Origin: Acidovorax sp. 69
Lineage (GTDB): Bacteria; Pseudomonadota; Gammaproteobacteria; Burkholderiales; Burkholderiaceae_C
NCBI RefSeq assembly: GCF_002797445.1
Contig: NZ_PGEP01000001.1
Location: forward strand, 3,782,501-3,846,500
Length of the DNA: 64,000 nt
Direction of reading: 5' to 3'
Positions 8,749-18,613 of this stretch are shown piece by piece. The translations under genes and the position numbers were made by a program. The notes under the pieces were generated by a model, which ran no database searches, was not told the origin of the DNA, and was given only the letters and a program-made list of their open reading frames with translations. Position 1 is the stretch's first letter; each line of letters begins with the position of its first letter.

Positions 8749-10056
8749 TTGCAGGGGCTGGGTAACAATAGCAACGATTTTAGTCTGCCGCGAGCCCCGT
8801 TCAGCCGCTGTCCACCCCTGGCTTCCATATCCTCGCACCATGGCCTCGCCAACCCCCCCGCAAAGCGCCTGCCCGCCAGCATCTGGGCCCTGGGATTCGT
8901 CAGCCTGCTGATGGATGTTTCGTCCGAGATGATCCACAGCCTGTTGCCGGTCTTCATGGTCACAACACTGGGCGTCAGCATGCTCACGGTGGGCCTCATT
9001 GAGGGCGCCGCAGAGGCCACGGCACTCATACTGAAGGTGTTCTCGGGGGTGCTGAGCGACTGGTGGGGGCGACGCAAGCCACTGGCCATCGCAGGCTACG
9101 GGCTGGGAGCGTTGTCCAAGCCTCTTTTTGCCATGGCGCCCACCATAGGCCTGGTGGTCGCCGCCCGCCTGCTGGACCGCATGGGCAAGGGAATCCGGGG
9201 GGCCCCGCGCGATGCCTTGGTGGCGGACCTGGCACCGCCGGGCATGCGTGGCGCAGCCTTTGGACTGCGCCAGGCGCTCGATACCGGGGGCGCTTTTCTG
9301 GGCCCCTTGATCGCCATGGGCCTGATGCTGCTGTGGGCCGACGACTTCCGCGCAGTGTTCTGGGTGGCCGTGATTCCTGCCGCCCTGTGCGTGACCTTGC
9401 TGGTGGTGGGTGTAAACGAGCCCGAACGCCCAGCCAGCACCGCACGCACCAACCCGATCCGCCGCGAGAATCTGCGCCGTCTGGGGCCTGGCTACTGGTG
9501 GGTGGTGGCCCTGGGCGCCGTGTTCACGCTGGCGCGCTTCAGCGAGGCTTTTCTGGTGCTGCGCCTGCAGCAGGGTGGACTGGCCCTGGCCTTCACGCCC
9601 ATGGTGCTGGTGCTGCTGAACCTGGTCTTTTCTCTGGGCGCGTACCCGCTGGGCAAGCTGTCCGACACCGTTCGTCACACCACACTGCTGGCGTGGGGGC
9701 TGGTGGTGCTGATTGCTGCCGATGCCTTGTTGGCCTTCAGCGACCGGGGCATGGCCGCCTGGCTGGGCATTGCCCTGTGGGGGCTGCATATGGCCATGAC
9801 ACAGGGGCTGCTGGCCACCATGGTGGCCGACACCGCGCCCGCTGACCTGCGAGGCACGGCGTTTGGCATGTTCAACCTGGTCAGCGGCCTGGCCATGCTC
9901 ATGGCCAGCGCGCTCGCCGGACTGCTCTGGGATCGGTTGGGCGCCAGTGCCACCTTCATTGCCGGAGCGCTGTTTGGCGCCTTGGCACTGGCCGGGGTGC
10001 TGGTGGTTGCAGCGCAGGTCCGCACCGCCCCAAAGCCCCCCTCTACGCAGGGCTGA
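8749..10056 (+). CDS. MFS transporter (start disrupted by a probable one-base deletion)
   Basis: Inner-membrane carrier with about twelve hydrophobic segments; substrate unknown. Conserved features include [24 protein letters not shown] in the first helix and [18 protein letters not shown] after loop 2-3, typical of the MFS branch carrying RxGRxxR-like loop motifs. The frame shown is intact but has only TTG (8749) or an ATG inside helix 1 (8911) as starts. A better start, ATG 8840, lies one frame off: adding one C to the seven-C run at 8853-8859 would yield [16 protein letters not shown] and a protein of about 405 residues. So the true start is probably 8840 and either the sequence lacks a base or the gene slips. 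It is divergent from hda. Confidence 0.82.
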   Translation: MQGLGNNSNDFSLPRAPFSRCPPLASISSHHGLANPPAKRLPASIWALGFVSLLMDVSSEMIHSLLPVFMVTTLGVSMLTVGLIEGAAEATALILKVFSGVLSDWWGRRKPLAIAGYGLGALSKPLFAMAPTIGLVVAARLLDRMGKGIRGAPRDALVADLAPPGMRGAAFGLRQALDTGGAFLGPLIAMGLMLLWADDFRAVFWVAVIPAALCVTLLVVGVNEPERPASTARTNPIRRENLRRLGPGYWWVVALGAVFTLARFSEAFLVLRLQQGGLALAFTPMVLVLLNLVFSLGAYPLGKLSDTVRHTTLLAWGLVVLIAADALLAFSDRGMAAWLGIALWGLHMAMTQGLLATMVADTAPADLRGTAFGMFNLVSGLAMLMASALAGLLWDRLGASATFIAGALFGALALAGVLVVAAQVRTAPKPPSTQG

Positions 10057-10133
10057 GCCAAGGTGTCCAGGCATGCCCCTTAAAATCCCCAGATTCCAGC
10101 CCGCCTGGCGGGCCTACCAGCACCACACCACCC

Positions 10134-11183
10134 ATGAGCTCTTCTGCCCCTTCCACCCCCATCTCCTACAAAGACGCCGGCGTTGACATCGACGCGGGTG
10201 ACGCCCTGGTCGAGCGCATCAAGCCGCTGGCCAAGAAGACCATGCGCGAAGGCGTGCTGGCGGGCATCGGCGGCTTTGGCGCCTTGTTTGAGGTGCCCAA
10301 GCGGTACAAGGAGCCCGTGCTCGTCTCCGGCACCGACGGGGTGGGCACCAAGCTCAAGCTGGCGTTTGAATGGAACATGCACGACACCGTGGGCATCGAC
10401 CTGGTGGCCATGAGCGTGAACGACGTGCTGGTTCAGGGCGCAGAGCCCCTGTTCTTCCTGGACTATTTCGCCTGCGGCAAGCTCGACGTGGACACGGCAG
10501 CAGCCGTTGTGGGCGGCATCGCCAAGGGCTGCGAGCTGAGTGGCTGCGCCCTGATCGGTGGCGAAACCGCTGAAATGCCCGGCATGTACCCGGCGGGCGA
10601 ATACGACCTGGCTGGCTTTGCCGTGGGCGCGGTCGAAAAATCGAAGATCCTGACCGGCAAGGACGTGGCCCCCGGCGACGTGGTGCTGGGCCTGGCCAGC
10701 CATGGCGTGCACTCCAACGGCTTCTCGCTGGTGCGCAAGTGCATTGAACGCGCGCAGGCCGCAGGCACCGTGCCCGCCACACTGGACGGCAAGCCCTTCA
10801 AGCAGGCCATCATGGAGCCCACCCGCCTGTACGTGAAGAACGTGCTGGCTGCGCTGGCCGCACATCCCATCAAGGCCCTGGCCCACATCACCGGTGGCGG
10901 CCTGCTGGAGAACATCCCCCGCGTGCTGCCCGACGGCACAGCCGCGCACCTGAAGAAGGGCAGCTGGCCCCAGACCGAGCTGTTCGCCTGGCTGCAAAAG
11001 ACCGCAGGCATCGACGACATCGAGATGAACCGCACCTTCAACAACGGCATTGGCATGGTGGTGGTGGTGGATGCCGCCAACGCCGACGCCACGGCCGCCA
11101 CGCTGCGCGCAGCGGGTGAACAGGTGTACGCCATTGGCACGATGGCGGCGCGTGGCGAAGGTGCCGCCGTGGTGGTGGCCTGA
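10134..11183 (+). CDS. purM: Phosphoribosylformylglycinamidine cyclo-ligase (AIR synthetase)
   Basis: Fifth step of purine synthesis: ATP-dependent closure of FGAM to aminoimidazole ribonucleotide. At 349 residues it matches the family. Landmarks are [21 protein letters not shown] at the N-terminus, the [17 protein letters not shown]-binding region, [32 protein letters not shown], and the [17 protein letters not shown] and [16 protein letters not shown] segments. ATG 10134 follows a short gap with the AT-rich stretch CCTTAAAATCC near 10078, a possible -10 region. It is followed by the PerM-type permease, an arrangement seen in other betaproteobacteria. Confidence 0.97.
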   Translation: MSSSAPSTPISYKDAGVDIDAGDALVERIKPLAKKTMREGVLAGIGGFGALFEVPKRYKEPVLVSGTDGVGTKLKLAFEWNMHDTVGIDLVAMSVNDVLVQGAEPLFFLDYFACGKLDVDTAAAVVGGIAKGCELSGCALIGGETAEMPGMYPAGEYDLAGFAVGAVEKSKILTGKDVAPGDVVLGLASHGVHSNGFSLVRKCIERAQAAGTVPATLDGKPFKQAIMEPTRLYVKNVLAALAAHPIKALAHITGGGLLENIPRVLPDGTAAHLKKGSWPQTELFAWLQKTAGIDDIEMNRTFNNGIGMVVVVDAANADATAATLRAAGEQVYAIGTMAARGEGAAVVVA

Positions 11184-11218
11184 GCCACGCTGGGTCGCCT
11201 TCTCTTCTGTCGTAGCGC

Positions 11219-12325
11219 ATGGCGCAGCGCCCCTCCCCGGCCCCCATCCCCTCAGCGCCGCCTGAGCCTGCGCCCGCCACGCTGCCCCCGCGTGTCCTGA
11301 GCCAGGGCATTGTGGCGGCCAGCTATCTGCTCGTGGCTGCCGTGCTGATGCTGGTGATGTGGCGCGGCCTGTTGCCCGGCCTGCTGTGTGTGTGCCTGGG
11401 TTTTCTGCTCACGCGCGCACTCACCGGCTGGTTTGCACAGGGGCTGGGCCGCATTCGGAGCCAGTCCGCCCCGTATGACACCCACCTGCGCGTGGCGCAG
11501 GTGACGGCCGCGGGCCTGGTGATGCTGCTGCCGCTGGTGCTGCTGGCCACCGGTCTGACCCACTCGCGCGGCTACCTCGTCAACGCCCCCCAGCAATACC
11601 AGGAACTGCTCACCTACATGGCCCGCACGGTGCTGGAACTGCGCCTGAAACTGCCTGCCGACGTGGCCGCCCACTTGCCCGAAGGTGTTGCCGACATCCA
11701 GCGCATCATTGCCAACTACCTGGGCGCCAAGGCCGGTGCGCTCGCCATGGCGGGCCGGGCCTGGCTGGCGGGTGTGCTGTTTGCCTACGTGGGCCTGCTG
11801 ATCGGAGCCTTGGCCGCCGTCCGCCCGCCGGTGCTGGCACGCGGCCCGCTGGCCCAGCAGCTCAAGCTGCGTATCACGCTGTTTGGCGAGGCGTTCCGCC
11901 AGATCGTGGCAGCGCAGTTCTGGATTGCGGCCTTCAACACCCTGCTCACGGCACTGTTCCTGCTGTTTGTGCTGCCGCTGTGGGACCTGCGCCTGCCCTA
12001 CACACCGGTACTGATCACTTTCACTTTTGTCGCCGGGCTGGTGCCCATCGTGGGCAACCTGGTGTGCAACGTGGTCATCACGATCGTGGGGCTGTCGGTG
12101 TCGCCACTGGCGGCTTCGGCCTGCCTGGGTTTTCTGATCCTCATCCACAAGGCCGAATATGTGATCAACGCCAAGGTGGTGGGCCGCCGCACGCAGATGG
12201 GCGTGTGGGAGCTGCTTTCGGTGATGTTCGTGGCCGAGGCCGTGTTCGGCCCCGCCGGGCTCGTGGCAGCGCCGTTGTTCTACGCGTATCTCAAGAAAGA
12301 ACTGGTGGCGGCACGGCTGGTGTAG
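11219..12325 (+). CDS. AI-2E family (PerM-like) permease
   Basis: Multi-pass inner-membrane protein of the AI-2E exporter/PerM superfamily, 368 residues. Hydrophobic segments are seen at about 32-50, 55-72, 95-115, 190-215, and a cluster from 245 to the end with the family-typical LPYTPVLITFTFVAGLVPIVGNL and the C-terminal GPAGLVAAPLFYAYLKKEL. Known relatives include quorum signal exporters and sodium-linked transporters, so the role cannot be set from sequence. A Pro-rich N-terminal tail precedes the first helix. The gene starts 35 bp after purM and may be co-transcribed. Confidence 0.85.
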   Translation: MAQRPSPAPIPSAPPEPAPATLPPRVLSQGIVAASYLLVAAVLMLVMWRGLLPGLLCVCLGFLLTRALTGWFAQGLGRIRSQSAPYDTHLRVAQVTAAGLVMLLPLVLLATGLTHSRGYLVNAPQQYQELLTYMARTVLELRLKLPADVAAHLPEGVADIQRIIANYLGAKAGALAMAGRAWLAGVLFAYVGLLIGALAAVRPPVLARGPLAQQLKLRITLFGEAFRQIVAAQFWIAAFNTLLTALFLLFVLPLWDLRLPYTPVLITFTFVAGLVPIVGNLVCNVVITIVGLSVSPLAASACLGFLILIHKAEYVINAKVVGRRTQMGVWELLSVMFVAEAVFGPAGLVAAPLFYAYLKKELVAARLV

Positions 12326-12535
12326 ACCGCCGGGGCCCCTGCCCCTGGCCATCCTCCGAGCCCGGCACGATCGGCTCCCTTATCTCTGTCGGCTCTCTCT
12401 GGCGCCTGCCACCCATGCGGGTTTGTGCCGAGCCTGTGACAAAGACTGCGGCAGTAGGCTGTCCAAACTGGCAGTGCAACCTGCGGGGCCCTGCTCGGCA
12501 CCCCTTGCCTCGACGTCCGCATTCAAAGGTTTTCC

Positions 12536-14143
12536 ATGACGATCGCCAAAAAACTGGCCCTCCTGGTGCTGAGCGCCGTTCTCGGGGTCGCGGCGATGAC
12601 CGCATGGTTTTTGGTGTCCGAACGCCAGCTGATCCTGGAGGAGCGCCAGACCGGGGTGCGCCAGGTGGTGGAGGCCGCACACGGCATTGCCACACATTTC
12701 CATGACCTCAGCACCAAGGGTGGCATGCCCGAGGACGAAGCGCGCAAGCGGGCTGCCGCTGCCATCCAGACGCTGCGCTACAGCGGCAACGAATACGTCT
12801 GGATCAACGACATGCACCCCCGCATGGTGATGCATCCGGTACGCCCCGAATTGAACGGGCAAGACCTTACGGCCAACAAGGACCCCAACGGCAAGCAACT
12901 GTTCGTCGAGTTCGTGCGCACCGTACAGGCCAGTGGTGCGGGCTTCGTGCCCTATCTGTGGCCCAAGGCCGGCAGCGACACACCGGTCGAGAAGACCTCG
13001 TATGTGAAGGGCTTTGCGCCATGGGGGTGGGTGATTGGATCGGGCGTGTACATCGACACGGTCAACGCCGCCATCTGGCAACGTGCCCTCGGATTCGGCG
13101 CCGTGGCACTGCTGCTGGGGGCTGCATTGCTGGTGGTGGGCACCCTGATTTCGCGCAACCTGCTGCACCAGCTGGGCGGTGAACCTGGCTACGCGCGCAG
13201 CATTGCCCGCAGCATCTCCGAAGGTAACCTGTCGGTTTCGGTGGACACGCGCCAGGGCGACCGCTCCAGCCTGCTGCTGGACATGCAGGCCATGCGCGAC
13301 AGCCTGCACCGCATCGTGCAGCGCGTGCGCGATGGCACCGAACACATCGCAAGCGCCTCGCAGCAGATCGCAGCCGGCAACCAGGACCTGTCTGCGCGCA
13401 CCGAATCCCAGGCCAGCGCACTCGAACAGACCGCAGCATCCATGGAGGAGATGACCTCCAACGTGAAGCAGAACGCAGACAACGCCCACCAGGCCAGCGT
13501 GCTGGCACAGTCGGCCTCCCAGGTAGCCCGCAAGGGAGGGGCTGTGGTCGAAAAGGTCGTGCAGACCATGGGGTCCATCGATGCGTCGTCGCGCAAAGTG
13601 TCCGACATCACGGGCGTGATCGAGGGCATTGCGTTCCAGACCAACATCCTTGCACTCAACGCGGCCGTCGAGGCCGCGCGGGCCGGCGAGCAGGGACGCG
13701 GATTTGCGGTGGTTGCCACCGAGGTCCGCGGCCTGGCACAGCGCTCCTCAGAGGCCGCCAAGGAGATCAAGGCCCTGATCGGCCATTCGGCGGAACAGGT
13801 GAAGGCGGGAGCCCAACTGGCCCAGGAGGCCGGAGCCACCATGCAGGAGGTGGTGGACAGCGTGCAGCGCGTGTCCGCCGTGATCGAGGAAATCAGCCAG
13901 GCCAGCCGCGAGCAAACCGATGGCATCGAGCAAATCAACGAGGCCATCTCGCAGATGGACCAGGGAACGCAACAAAATGCGGCCCTGGTCGAGCAAGCCA
14001 CTGCGGCCGCTGCCGCACTGCAACAGCAAGCCAACGAACTCAAGCAGGTGGTGGCGGCCTTTCAGCTGCATGGCGAAGCAGGCCATGCGCACAGCGGGCA
14101 AGGGACTCTCCCCGCAGCCCCCGCCCCACGGCAGCTGAATTGA
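12536..14143 (+). CDS. Methyl-accepting chemotaxis protein with single Cache sensor
   Basis: Chemoreceptor of 535 residues. One transmembrane helix at about 8-27, a periplasmic sCache_2-type sensor with [15 protein letters not shown] and [13 protein letters not shown], a second helix about 182-203, a short HAMP-like stretch, and a long coiled-coil signalling domain. The hairpin tip reads [39 protein letters not shown], the most conserved part of MCPs. No C-terminal pentapeptide (NWETF-like) for CheR binding is present; the tail is Pro/Ala rich. sCache_2 domains of this form bind small organic acids in characterised receptors, but the ligand here is not known. It is followed by convergent genes. 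Confidence 0.93.
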   Translation: MTIAKKLALLVLSAVLGVAAMTAWFLVSERQLILEERQTGVRQVVEAAHGIATHFHDLSTKGGMPEDEARKRAAAAIQTLRYSGNEYVWINDMHPRMVMHPVRPELNGQDLTANKDPNGKQLFVEFVRTVQASGAGFVPYLWPKAGSDTPVEKTSYVKGFAPWGWVIGSGVYIDTVNAAIWQRALGFGAVALLLGAALLVVGTLISRNLLHQLGGEPGYARSIARSISEGNLSVSVDTRQGDRSSLLLDMQAMRDSLHRIVQRVRDGTEHIASASQQIAAGNQDLSARTESQASALEQTAASMEEMTSNVKQNADNAHQASVLAQSASQVARKGGAVVEKVVQTMGSIDASSRKVSDITGVIEGIAFQTNILALNAAVEAARAGEQGRGFAVVATEVRGLAQRSSEAAKEIKALIGHSAEQVKAGAQLAQEAGATMQEVVDSVQRVSAVIEEISQASREQTDGIEQINEAISQMDQGTQQNAALVEQATAAAAALQQQANELKQVVAAFQLHGEAGHAHSGQGTLPAAPAPRQLN

Positions 14144-14199
14144 TGCGGACACGCGCCGGCAAACATGGCCACAACTCGCTGCGCAGGTCGCTTCGTAGA

Positions 14200-14220
14200 T
14201 TGCTATATTTTAAATAGCAA
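14200..14220. repeat. Short perfect inverted repeat between convergent genes
   Basis: TTGCTAT at 14200-14206 and ATAGCAA at 14214-14220 with a 7-base AT loop, lying between the chemoreceptor and the convergent esterase gene. It is AT-rich and may act as a weak terminator or be a worn remnant of the dispersed repeat; there is no clean T run directly after it. Confidence 0.45.
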
Positions 14221-14257
14221 TAAATGATTAAATATCAAGCACCACGGGCTATTTTCT

Positions 14258-15361
14258 TCATTTTTTTGGACTGAACTGACGCGCCACAAAGGCCCACACG
14301 AGGGCCGAGGCATCCGGCCCCGCAGGATCGCTGTAAGGCCAATTGGCGGCGCCCCCGCTCCAGGCATGGGCCAGACCCGCCACCTCGCGCAGGGCCACCA
14401 CGGTGCGCCCCCGGGTCTTGAACTCGGTCACCCGCATCGCATAGCGCTGGCCGCGCTGCAGAGTGCGAATGGCCCCGGCCCTTGCGCCCAGCGCATCCGC
14501 CCACAGCAGCGCCGTGGCAGCGGCGTTGCGCACCGACACCACGCCATCGGCATCGCCATGCACCACCAGCAGCGGCGGCAAGGGGGCAGGGTCGCTGGGG
14601 TGCAGCAAGGGCTCAGCGCCCCCAACGGGCAGGACGTCCGCCGCGTCCACCGCCAGCGCAGGCAGGTGCGCCTCCCGGCGCCCATGCATGGCCGCCAGGG
14701 CTGTCGCGGCGGAGTCGGCGGTCCCGGGTGCCACGCCCGAGTGCATGGCCACTGCGCAAAATCGATGGGGGTAAAGGGCCGCCATCAGCACCGCCATGCT
14801 GGCACCCGCCGACAACCCGGCCACCGCCACCCGCGCCAGATCCACAGGCAGGCGGCGCGCCACCTTGTCCACGGCGGCCAGCAACGTGGCGGCCTCAGCC
14901 TGGGCACGGCCATTGCGGCGCTCGAACCAGTTCCAGCAACCGTGGGCATTGGCCAAACGCTCCTGCTCGGGGTAAAGCACCAGAAAACGCTCCCGCGCCG
15001 CCAGCCGGTTCATGCGCGAGACAGCCGCAAGGTCCCGCCCCGTCTGCCCGCAGCCGTGCAACATCACCATCAGGGGAAGTTTTTCGCCCGGTTTCAGGAC
15101 CAGCCCCAGCGGAACATACACATGAAACCGCCGAGCGCCTGCCGGACCCGGTGCGATGCCCGACATCCACTCGCCCCGCGTCGGTACGGGCTTGCGCGCC
15201 GCACGCGGTGCCCGCGCCACCTTGAGCGGCACCGTCCGCAGCTTGGCTGGGGCTTTGGCTTTGACACGCACAGGCCGCGTAGCCCGCGCAAACGCCTTGA
15301 GATTGCGCTGGTAGGCCCGCGTCAGTGACGACAGGGTGAACAGGCGGGGGCGACGGGGCAT
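14258..15361 (-). CDS. PHB depolymerase/feruloyl-esterase family hydrolase (LpqC type)
   Basis: Alpha/beta hydrolase of the extracellular polyhydroxyalkanoate depolymerase/esterase family. From ATG 15361 it has 367 residues. Motifs: MVMLHGCGQTGRDLA (oxyanion region with the family's paired Cys), VAVAGLSAGASMAVLMA with the catalytic Ser in GLSAG, VVHGDADGVV with the probable Asp, and LAHAWSGG with the probable His near the C-terminus. The N-terminus is Arg/Lys rich and has no clear signal peptide, unlike secreted depolymerases, so it may act on intracellular or medium-chain material. An upstream TTG at 15397 is an alternative start. Substrate prediction within this family is unreliable. Confidence 0.85.
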   Translation of the reverse strand: MPRRPRLFTLSSLTRAYQRNLKAFARATRPVRVKAKAPAKLRTVPLKVARAPRAARKPVPTRGEWMSGIAPGPAGARRFHVYVPLGLVLKPGEKLPLMVMLHGCGQTGRDLAAVSRMNRLAARERFLVLYPEQERLANAHGCWNWFERRNGRAQAEAATLLAAVDKVARRLPVDLARVAVAGLSAGASMAVLMAALYPHRFCAVAMHSGVAPGTADSAATALAAMHGRREAHLPALAVDAADVLPVGGAEPLLHPSDPAPLPPLLVVHGDADGVVSVRNAAATALLWADALGARAGAIRTLQRGQRYAMRVTEFKTRGRTVVALREVAGLAHAWSGGAANWPYSDPAGPDASALVWAFVARQFSPKK

Positions 15362-15685
15362 GGGTGGGAGGTAGTGGCAGTCAGCGACGGCAAACAAGGG
15401 AAAACCCTGATCACCATAGCAGCTTCCGCTCCATCGCGGGAATCGCTATCAATAGGAGAGCTATCAAGCCATGAGCAACGGGCACACAAGAGCATTGCGA
15501 TCTTAAAAGCATCTGCGATGCGGCCCTCCATGGCGCGTGGAACGCCCCTGTTCGATGATTCGCCAGAATCACACTCAGCTCATCATGGCTGAAATTGATC
15601 GAATACTGTCTCTCCCAGTTCGGACATGAGCCCCTTGCGCTAAGAAGATAAACACCTTCAAACAAAGCTCTCCGAGAAATTCACC
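15362..15685. other. Intergenic stretch without a recognised gene
   Basis: 324 bp between the divergent esterase and isochorismatase-like genes. Composition is more AT-rich than the flanks. Two GCTATCAA words occur at about 15447 and 15462, resembling the end of the dispersed repeat but without its AGCGCT core. No convincing small gene was seen; promoters for both neighbours should lie here. Confidence 0.5.
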
Positions 15686-16246
15686 ATGAAAACCTGTCTG
15701 ATTGTGATTGACGTCCAGGAATCTTTCCGCCACCGCCCTTTCTTCACGGCGAACGACCTGCCCGCCTACCTGCAGGCCCAGAATGCACTGATCGAGGGCT
15801 GCGTCAGTCAGGGCATCCCGGTGGTGCGCGTTTTCCACAGCGAAGGCCCTGAGGTGACTGAGAACCCGTTTTCGCAGGTCTCTGGCCAGGTGCGTCCGTT
15901 CGATGGCCTGGCGGGTTTTGAGGCCGCCGCGACCTTCACCAAGTCCCGCCACAGTGCTCTGGTGGGCACCGGGTTGGATGTCTGGCTCACACGCAATGGC
16001 ATCCAGCGCCTGATCGTGAGCGGCATCCGCACCGAACAATGCTGCGAGACCACCACGCGCCACGCCTCAGACCTGGGCTGGGCCGTGGACTACGTGACCG
16101 ACGCCACCCTGACCTGGGACATGGTGCAGCCCGATGGCCAGACGCTGGCGGCCGCCGACATCAAGACCCGCACCGCCACCGTGTTGCAGGGCCGCTTTGC
16201 CACCCTGTGCACGGTGCAGCAGGCGCTGGAAAGGGCAGCCGCATGA
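15686..16246 (+). CDS. Isochorismatase-like cysteine hydrolase
   Basis: Member of the isochorismatase/nicotinamidase fold, 186 residues. The catalytic triad can be read as Asp in LIVIDVQESF (Asp9-Asp10 region), Lys in FTKSRHSAL, and Cys in GIRTEQCCETTTRHA (the first Cys is the usual nucleophile). The RHSAL and IRTEQC contexts match bacterial cysteine hydrolases of unknown substrate rather than true isochorismate hydrolases, which lack the Cys. Its stop overlaps the next start by 4 bp (ATGA), so it is translationally coupled to the DJ-1 gene. Confidence 0.88.
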   Translation: MKTCLIVIDVQESFRHRPFFTANDLPAYLQAQNALIEGCVSQGIPVVRVFHSEGPEVTENPFSQVSGQVRPFDGLAGFEAAATFTKSRHSALVGTGLDVWLTRNGIQRLIVSGIRTEQCCETTTRHASDLGWAVDYVTDATLTWDMVQPDGQTLAAADIKTRTATVLQGRFATLCTVQQALERAAA

Positions 16247-16878
16247 GCGCCCACCCCACGCAGGGAGCACCGTTCCCTTTGCAAGTCGCCATCCTGGTCT
16301 TCGACGAGGTGGAGGCCCTGGACCTGGGCGGCCCCTATGAAGTCTTCACCACTGCCAGCCGCATGCACCAGCGCCTGCACCCCGGCAGCCCCGCACCCTT
16401 TGAGGTGCGTTGCGTGGCCCGCAGCCTGGCACCGGTGCGCGCCCGCGCAGGCCTGCGCGTGTTGCCCGATGCAGACTTTGCCACCGCCACGGCGCCTGAC
16501 GTGCTCATCGTGCCAGGCGGCGTGGTCGATGCCGCTGCCGCCTGCCCAGCCACCCGGGCCTGGGTGGCCCAGGCCGCAAGCGATGCGCAGATCACGGCCT
16601 CGGTGTGCACGGGGGCGTTCATTTTGGCGGCGGCGGGCGTTCTCACCGAAGGGCCCGCCACCACACACTGGGAGGACATTGCCGACCTGCGCAGGCAGTG
16701 TCCCCAGCTCGACGTGCGCGAGAATGTGCGCTGGGTGGACCGGGGTGCGCTGGTCACATCTGCAGGCATCAGCGCTGGCATCGACATGAGCCTGCACCTG
16801 GTCACGCGCCTGGTCAGCGCCGCGCTGTCCGAGCGCACGGCCCGCCAGATGGACACCCCGTGGAACAAAAGCCCTTGA
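16243..16878 (+). CDS. DJ-1/PfpI family protein
   Basis: 211-residue protein of the class I glutamine amidotransferase-like/DJ-1 fold. It contains VAILVFDEVEALDLGGPYEVF near the N-terminus and the nucleophile elbow ITASVCTGAFILAAAGVL, followed by THWEDI; these match the N-terminal domain of GlxA-like regulators but with no DNA-binding domain attached. Relatives include isonitrile hydratase (InhA) and stress proteins. The start ATG 16243 overlaps the preceding stop. It probably works with the isochorismatase-like enzyme; the reaction is unknown. Confidence 0.87.
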   Translation: MSAHPTQGAPFPLQVAILVFDEVEALDLGGPYEVFTTASRMHQRLHPGSPAPFEVRCVARSLAPVRARAGLRVLPDADFATATAPDVLIVPGGVVDAAAACPATRAWVAQAASDAQITASVCTGAFILAAAGVLTEGPATTHWEDIADLRRQCPQLDVRENVRWVDRGALVTSAGISAGIDMSLHLVTRLVSAALSERTARQMDTPWNKSP

Positions 16879-17002
16879 ACCCCTGGGTCGCTGCGCGCAT
16901 CCCGACCAAGAGGGACGCCACCCGTGGCCTGGGAGAGCCCGTTCCAATGGTGGCACTGGCCTGGAGCGCGCCAGTTTCGTAGCGATTCACCAAAAACAAG
17001 CC

Positions 17003-17998
17003 ATGTCCAACACAGTGCCCCCTCCCATTCATGTGTACTTTGCCCTGCTCCCAGGCAGCCTGGTGCTGGACTGGGCGGGCCCGGCCGAGGCCTTGCGCAT
17101 CGCCAACCAGGCCCTGGCCAACCGGGGCCTGCCTGAGCGTTTTGTGCAGCACTTCGTCAGCCCCACGCCCCAGTCGGTGACCTCGGTGGGAGCCGTGCTG
17201 ACAGGGCTTGAAGCACTGCCCGCCACCCTGCCCACGCCCGCATGGGTGGTGCTGGTGGGTCTGGCCGGCAAGCACATCAACGTGGAAAGCGAAGAGGCCC
17301 GCGTGCTGTTGCACTGGCTGCGCGCACTACGGCCCGTTGCGGGGCTGCAGGAGCTGATCACCGTGTGCGCTGGCTCGGTGCTGGCCGCACACGCGGGGCT
17401 GCTGACAGGCCGCCGCGTTACCACGCACCACCTGCACCTTGACGAACTGGCTGCCGTGGACCCGCGCTGCGATGTGGTGGCCAACCGCGTGTTTGTGGCC
17501 GATGGCGCCGTGTACAGCAGCGCAGGTGTGACCACAGGCATCGACCTGCTGCTACACCGCATCTCCGACACCTGCGGCCCGGCCCTGGCGGCCCAGGTGG
17601 CGCAGTCCATGGTGGTGGCGCTACGCCGAGGGCCCAACGACCCCGAGTTCTCGCCCTTTCTGCACCACCGCAACCACCTGCACCCCGCCCTGCACCGCGT
17701 GCAGGACGCCGTGGGCCAGCAACCGCAGGCCGATTGGAGCGTGCCGCAGATGGCCGAAGTGGCCCATACCTCGCCGCGCCACCTCACACGGCTATTTCTG
17801 GAACATGCGGGCATTGCCCCGCTGCAGTACCTGCGCCGCATCCGGCTGGCAACCGCCGAGGCCGCGCTGCAGTCGGGGCGCAATGTGACGCAGGCGGCTC
17901 TGATGGCGGGGTTCAGCTCGGACACGCAATTGCGCCGGGCATGGCACCAGTTCGGACGTGGCGGCACGCCGTCGCAGGGCAGCGCGCGCAGTCATTGA
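17003..17998 (+). CDS. GlxA-type transcriptional regulator (DJ-1/PfpI domain + AraC HTH)
   Basis: Two-domain regulator of 331 residues. Residues about 8-190 form a DJ-1/PfpI domain with VYFALLPGSLVLDWAGPAEAL and the elbow ITVCAGSVLAAHAGLL; residues about 230-320 form an AraC-type double helix-turn-helix (MAEVAHTSPRHLTRLFLEHAG and the closing AALMAGFSSDTQLRRAW). It lies 124 bp behind the DJ-1 gene in the same direction and is a good candidate for the regulator of the preceding pair. GlxA-like regulators often control catabolism of nitrogen compounds, which is a family tendency and not evidence for this case. Confidence 0.9.
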   Translation: MSNTVPPPIHVYFALLPGSLVLDWAGPAEALRIANQALANRGLPERFVQHFVSPTPQSVTSVGAVLTGLEALPATLPTPAWVVLVGLAGKHINVESEEARVLLHWLRALRPVAGLQELITVCAGSVLAAHAGLLTGRRVTTHHLHLDELAAVDPRCDVVANRVFVADGAVYSSAGVTTGIDLLLHRISDTCGPALAAQVAQSMVVALRRGPNDPEFSPFLHHRNHLHPALHRVQDAVGQQPQADWSVPQMAEVAHTSPRHLTRLFLEHAGIAPLQYLRRIRLATAEAALQSGRNVTQAALMAGFSSDTQLRRAWHQFGRGGTPSQGSARSH

Positions 17999-18106
17999 TT
18001 GGTGCGGCACCGGCAGCGCCTGCGGGCCCTGCCAAGGCCGCACCAATTCCACGACGCAGACCGATAATCGGCACCCTCTGCCGCACCATCCATCCGGGTC
18101 GCCACC

Positions 18107-18613
18107 ATGCAAGAACCACCCCGCCCCGCCAACGAGCCCGACCGCCTGCAGGCGCTGCGCCAGTTGCTGATTCTGGACACCCCCCCTGAAGAACGGTTTG
18201 ACCGCCTGACGGCGTTTGCCGCACAGGAGTTTGATGTGCCCACAGCGCTGCTATCGCTGATCGATGACGACCGGCAGTGGTTCAAATCGCGGGTGGGCAT
18301 GGACCAGTGCGAGACCTCGCGGGGCATCTCGTTCTGTGGCCACGCCATCCTGCAGGACGACATCATGGTCGTGCCCGATGTGAACCAGGACGAACGCTTC
18401 ACCGACAACCCGCTGGTGACGGGCGAGCCCTACATCCAGTTTTATGCGGGGGCGCCGCTCAAGCTGCCTGGCGGGCAGAACGTGGGCACGCTGTGCCTGC
18501 TGGACAACAAACCCCGCACACTGGACGCCATCGACCTCGCCATCTTGGGGTCACTGCGCGATCTGGCGGTGGAAGAACTGGTGCGGCGCCAGCAGGGAGC
18601 CTCGACCCCATGA
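18107..18613 (+). CDS. Stand-alone GAF-domain protein
   Basis: 168 residues made almost wholly of one GAF domain. It opens with RLQALRQLLILDTPPEERFDRLT and continues with LLSLIDDDRQWFKSRVGMD, RGISFCGHAIL, and GAPLKLPGGQNVGTLCLLD, the pattern of GAF modules that usually precede GGDEF, PAS or kinase domains. Here no output domain is attached. The last codons overlap the start of the next gene by 4 bp (ATGA), so the output is probably supplied by that degenerate receiver protein or another partner. The bound ligand is unknown. Confidence 0.87.
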   Translation: MQEPPRPANEPDRLQALRQLLILDTPPEERFDRLTAFAAQEFDVPTALLSLIDDDRQWFKSRVGMDQCETSRGISFCGHAILQDDIMVVPDVNQDERFTDNPLVTGEPYIQFYAGAPLKLPGGQNVGTLCLLDNKPRTLDAIDLAILGSLRDLAVEELVRRQQGASTP

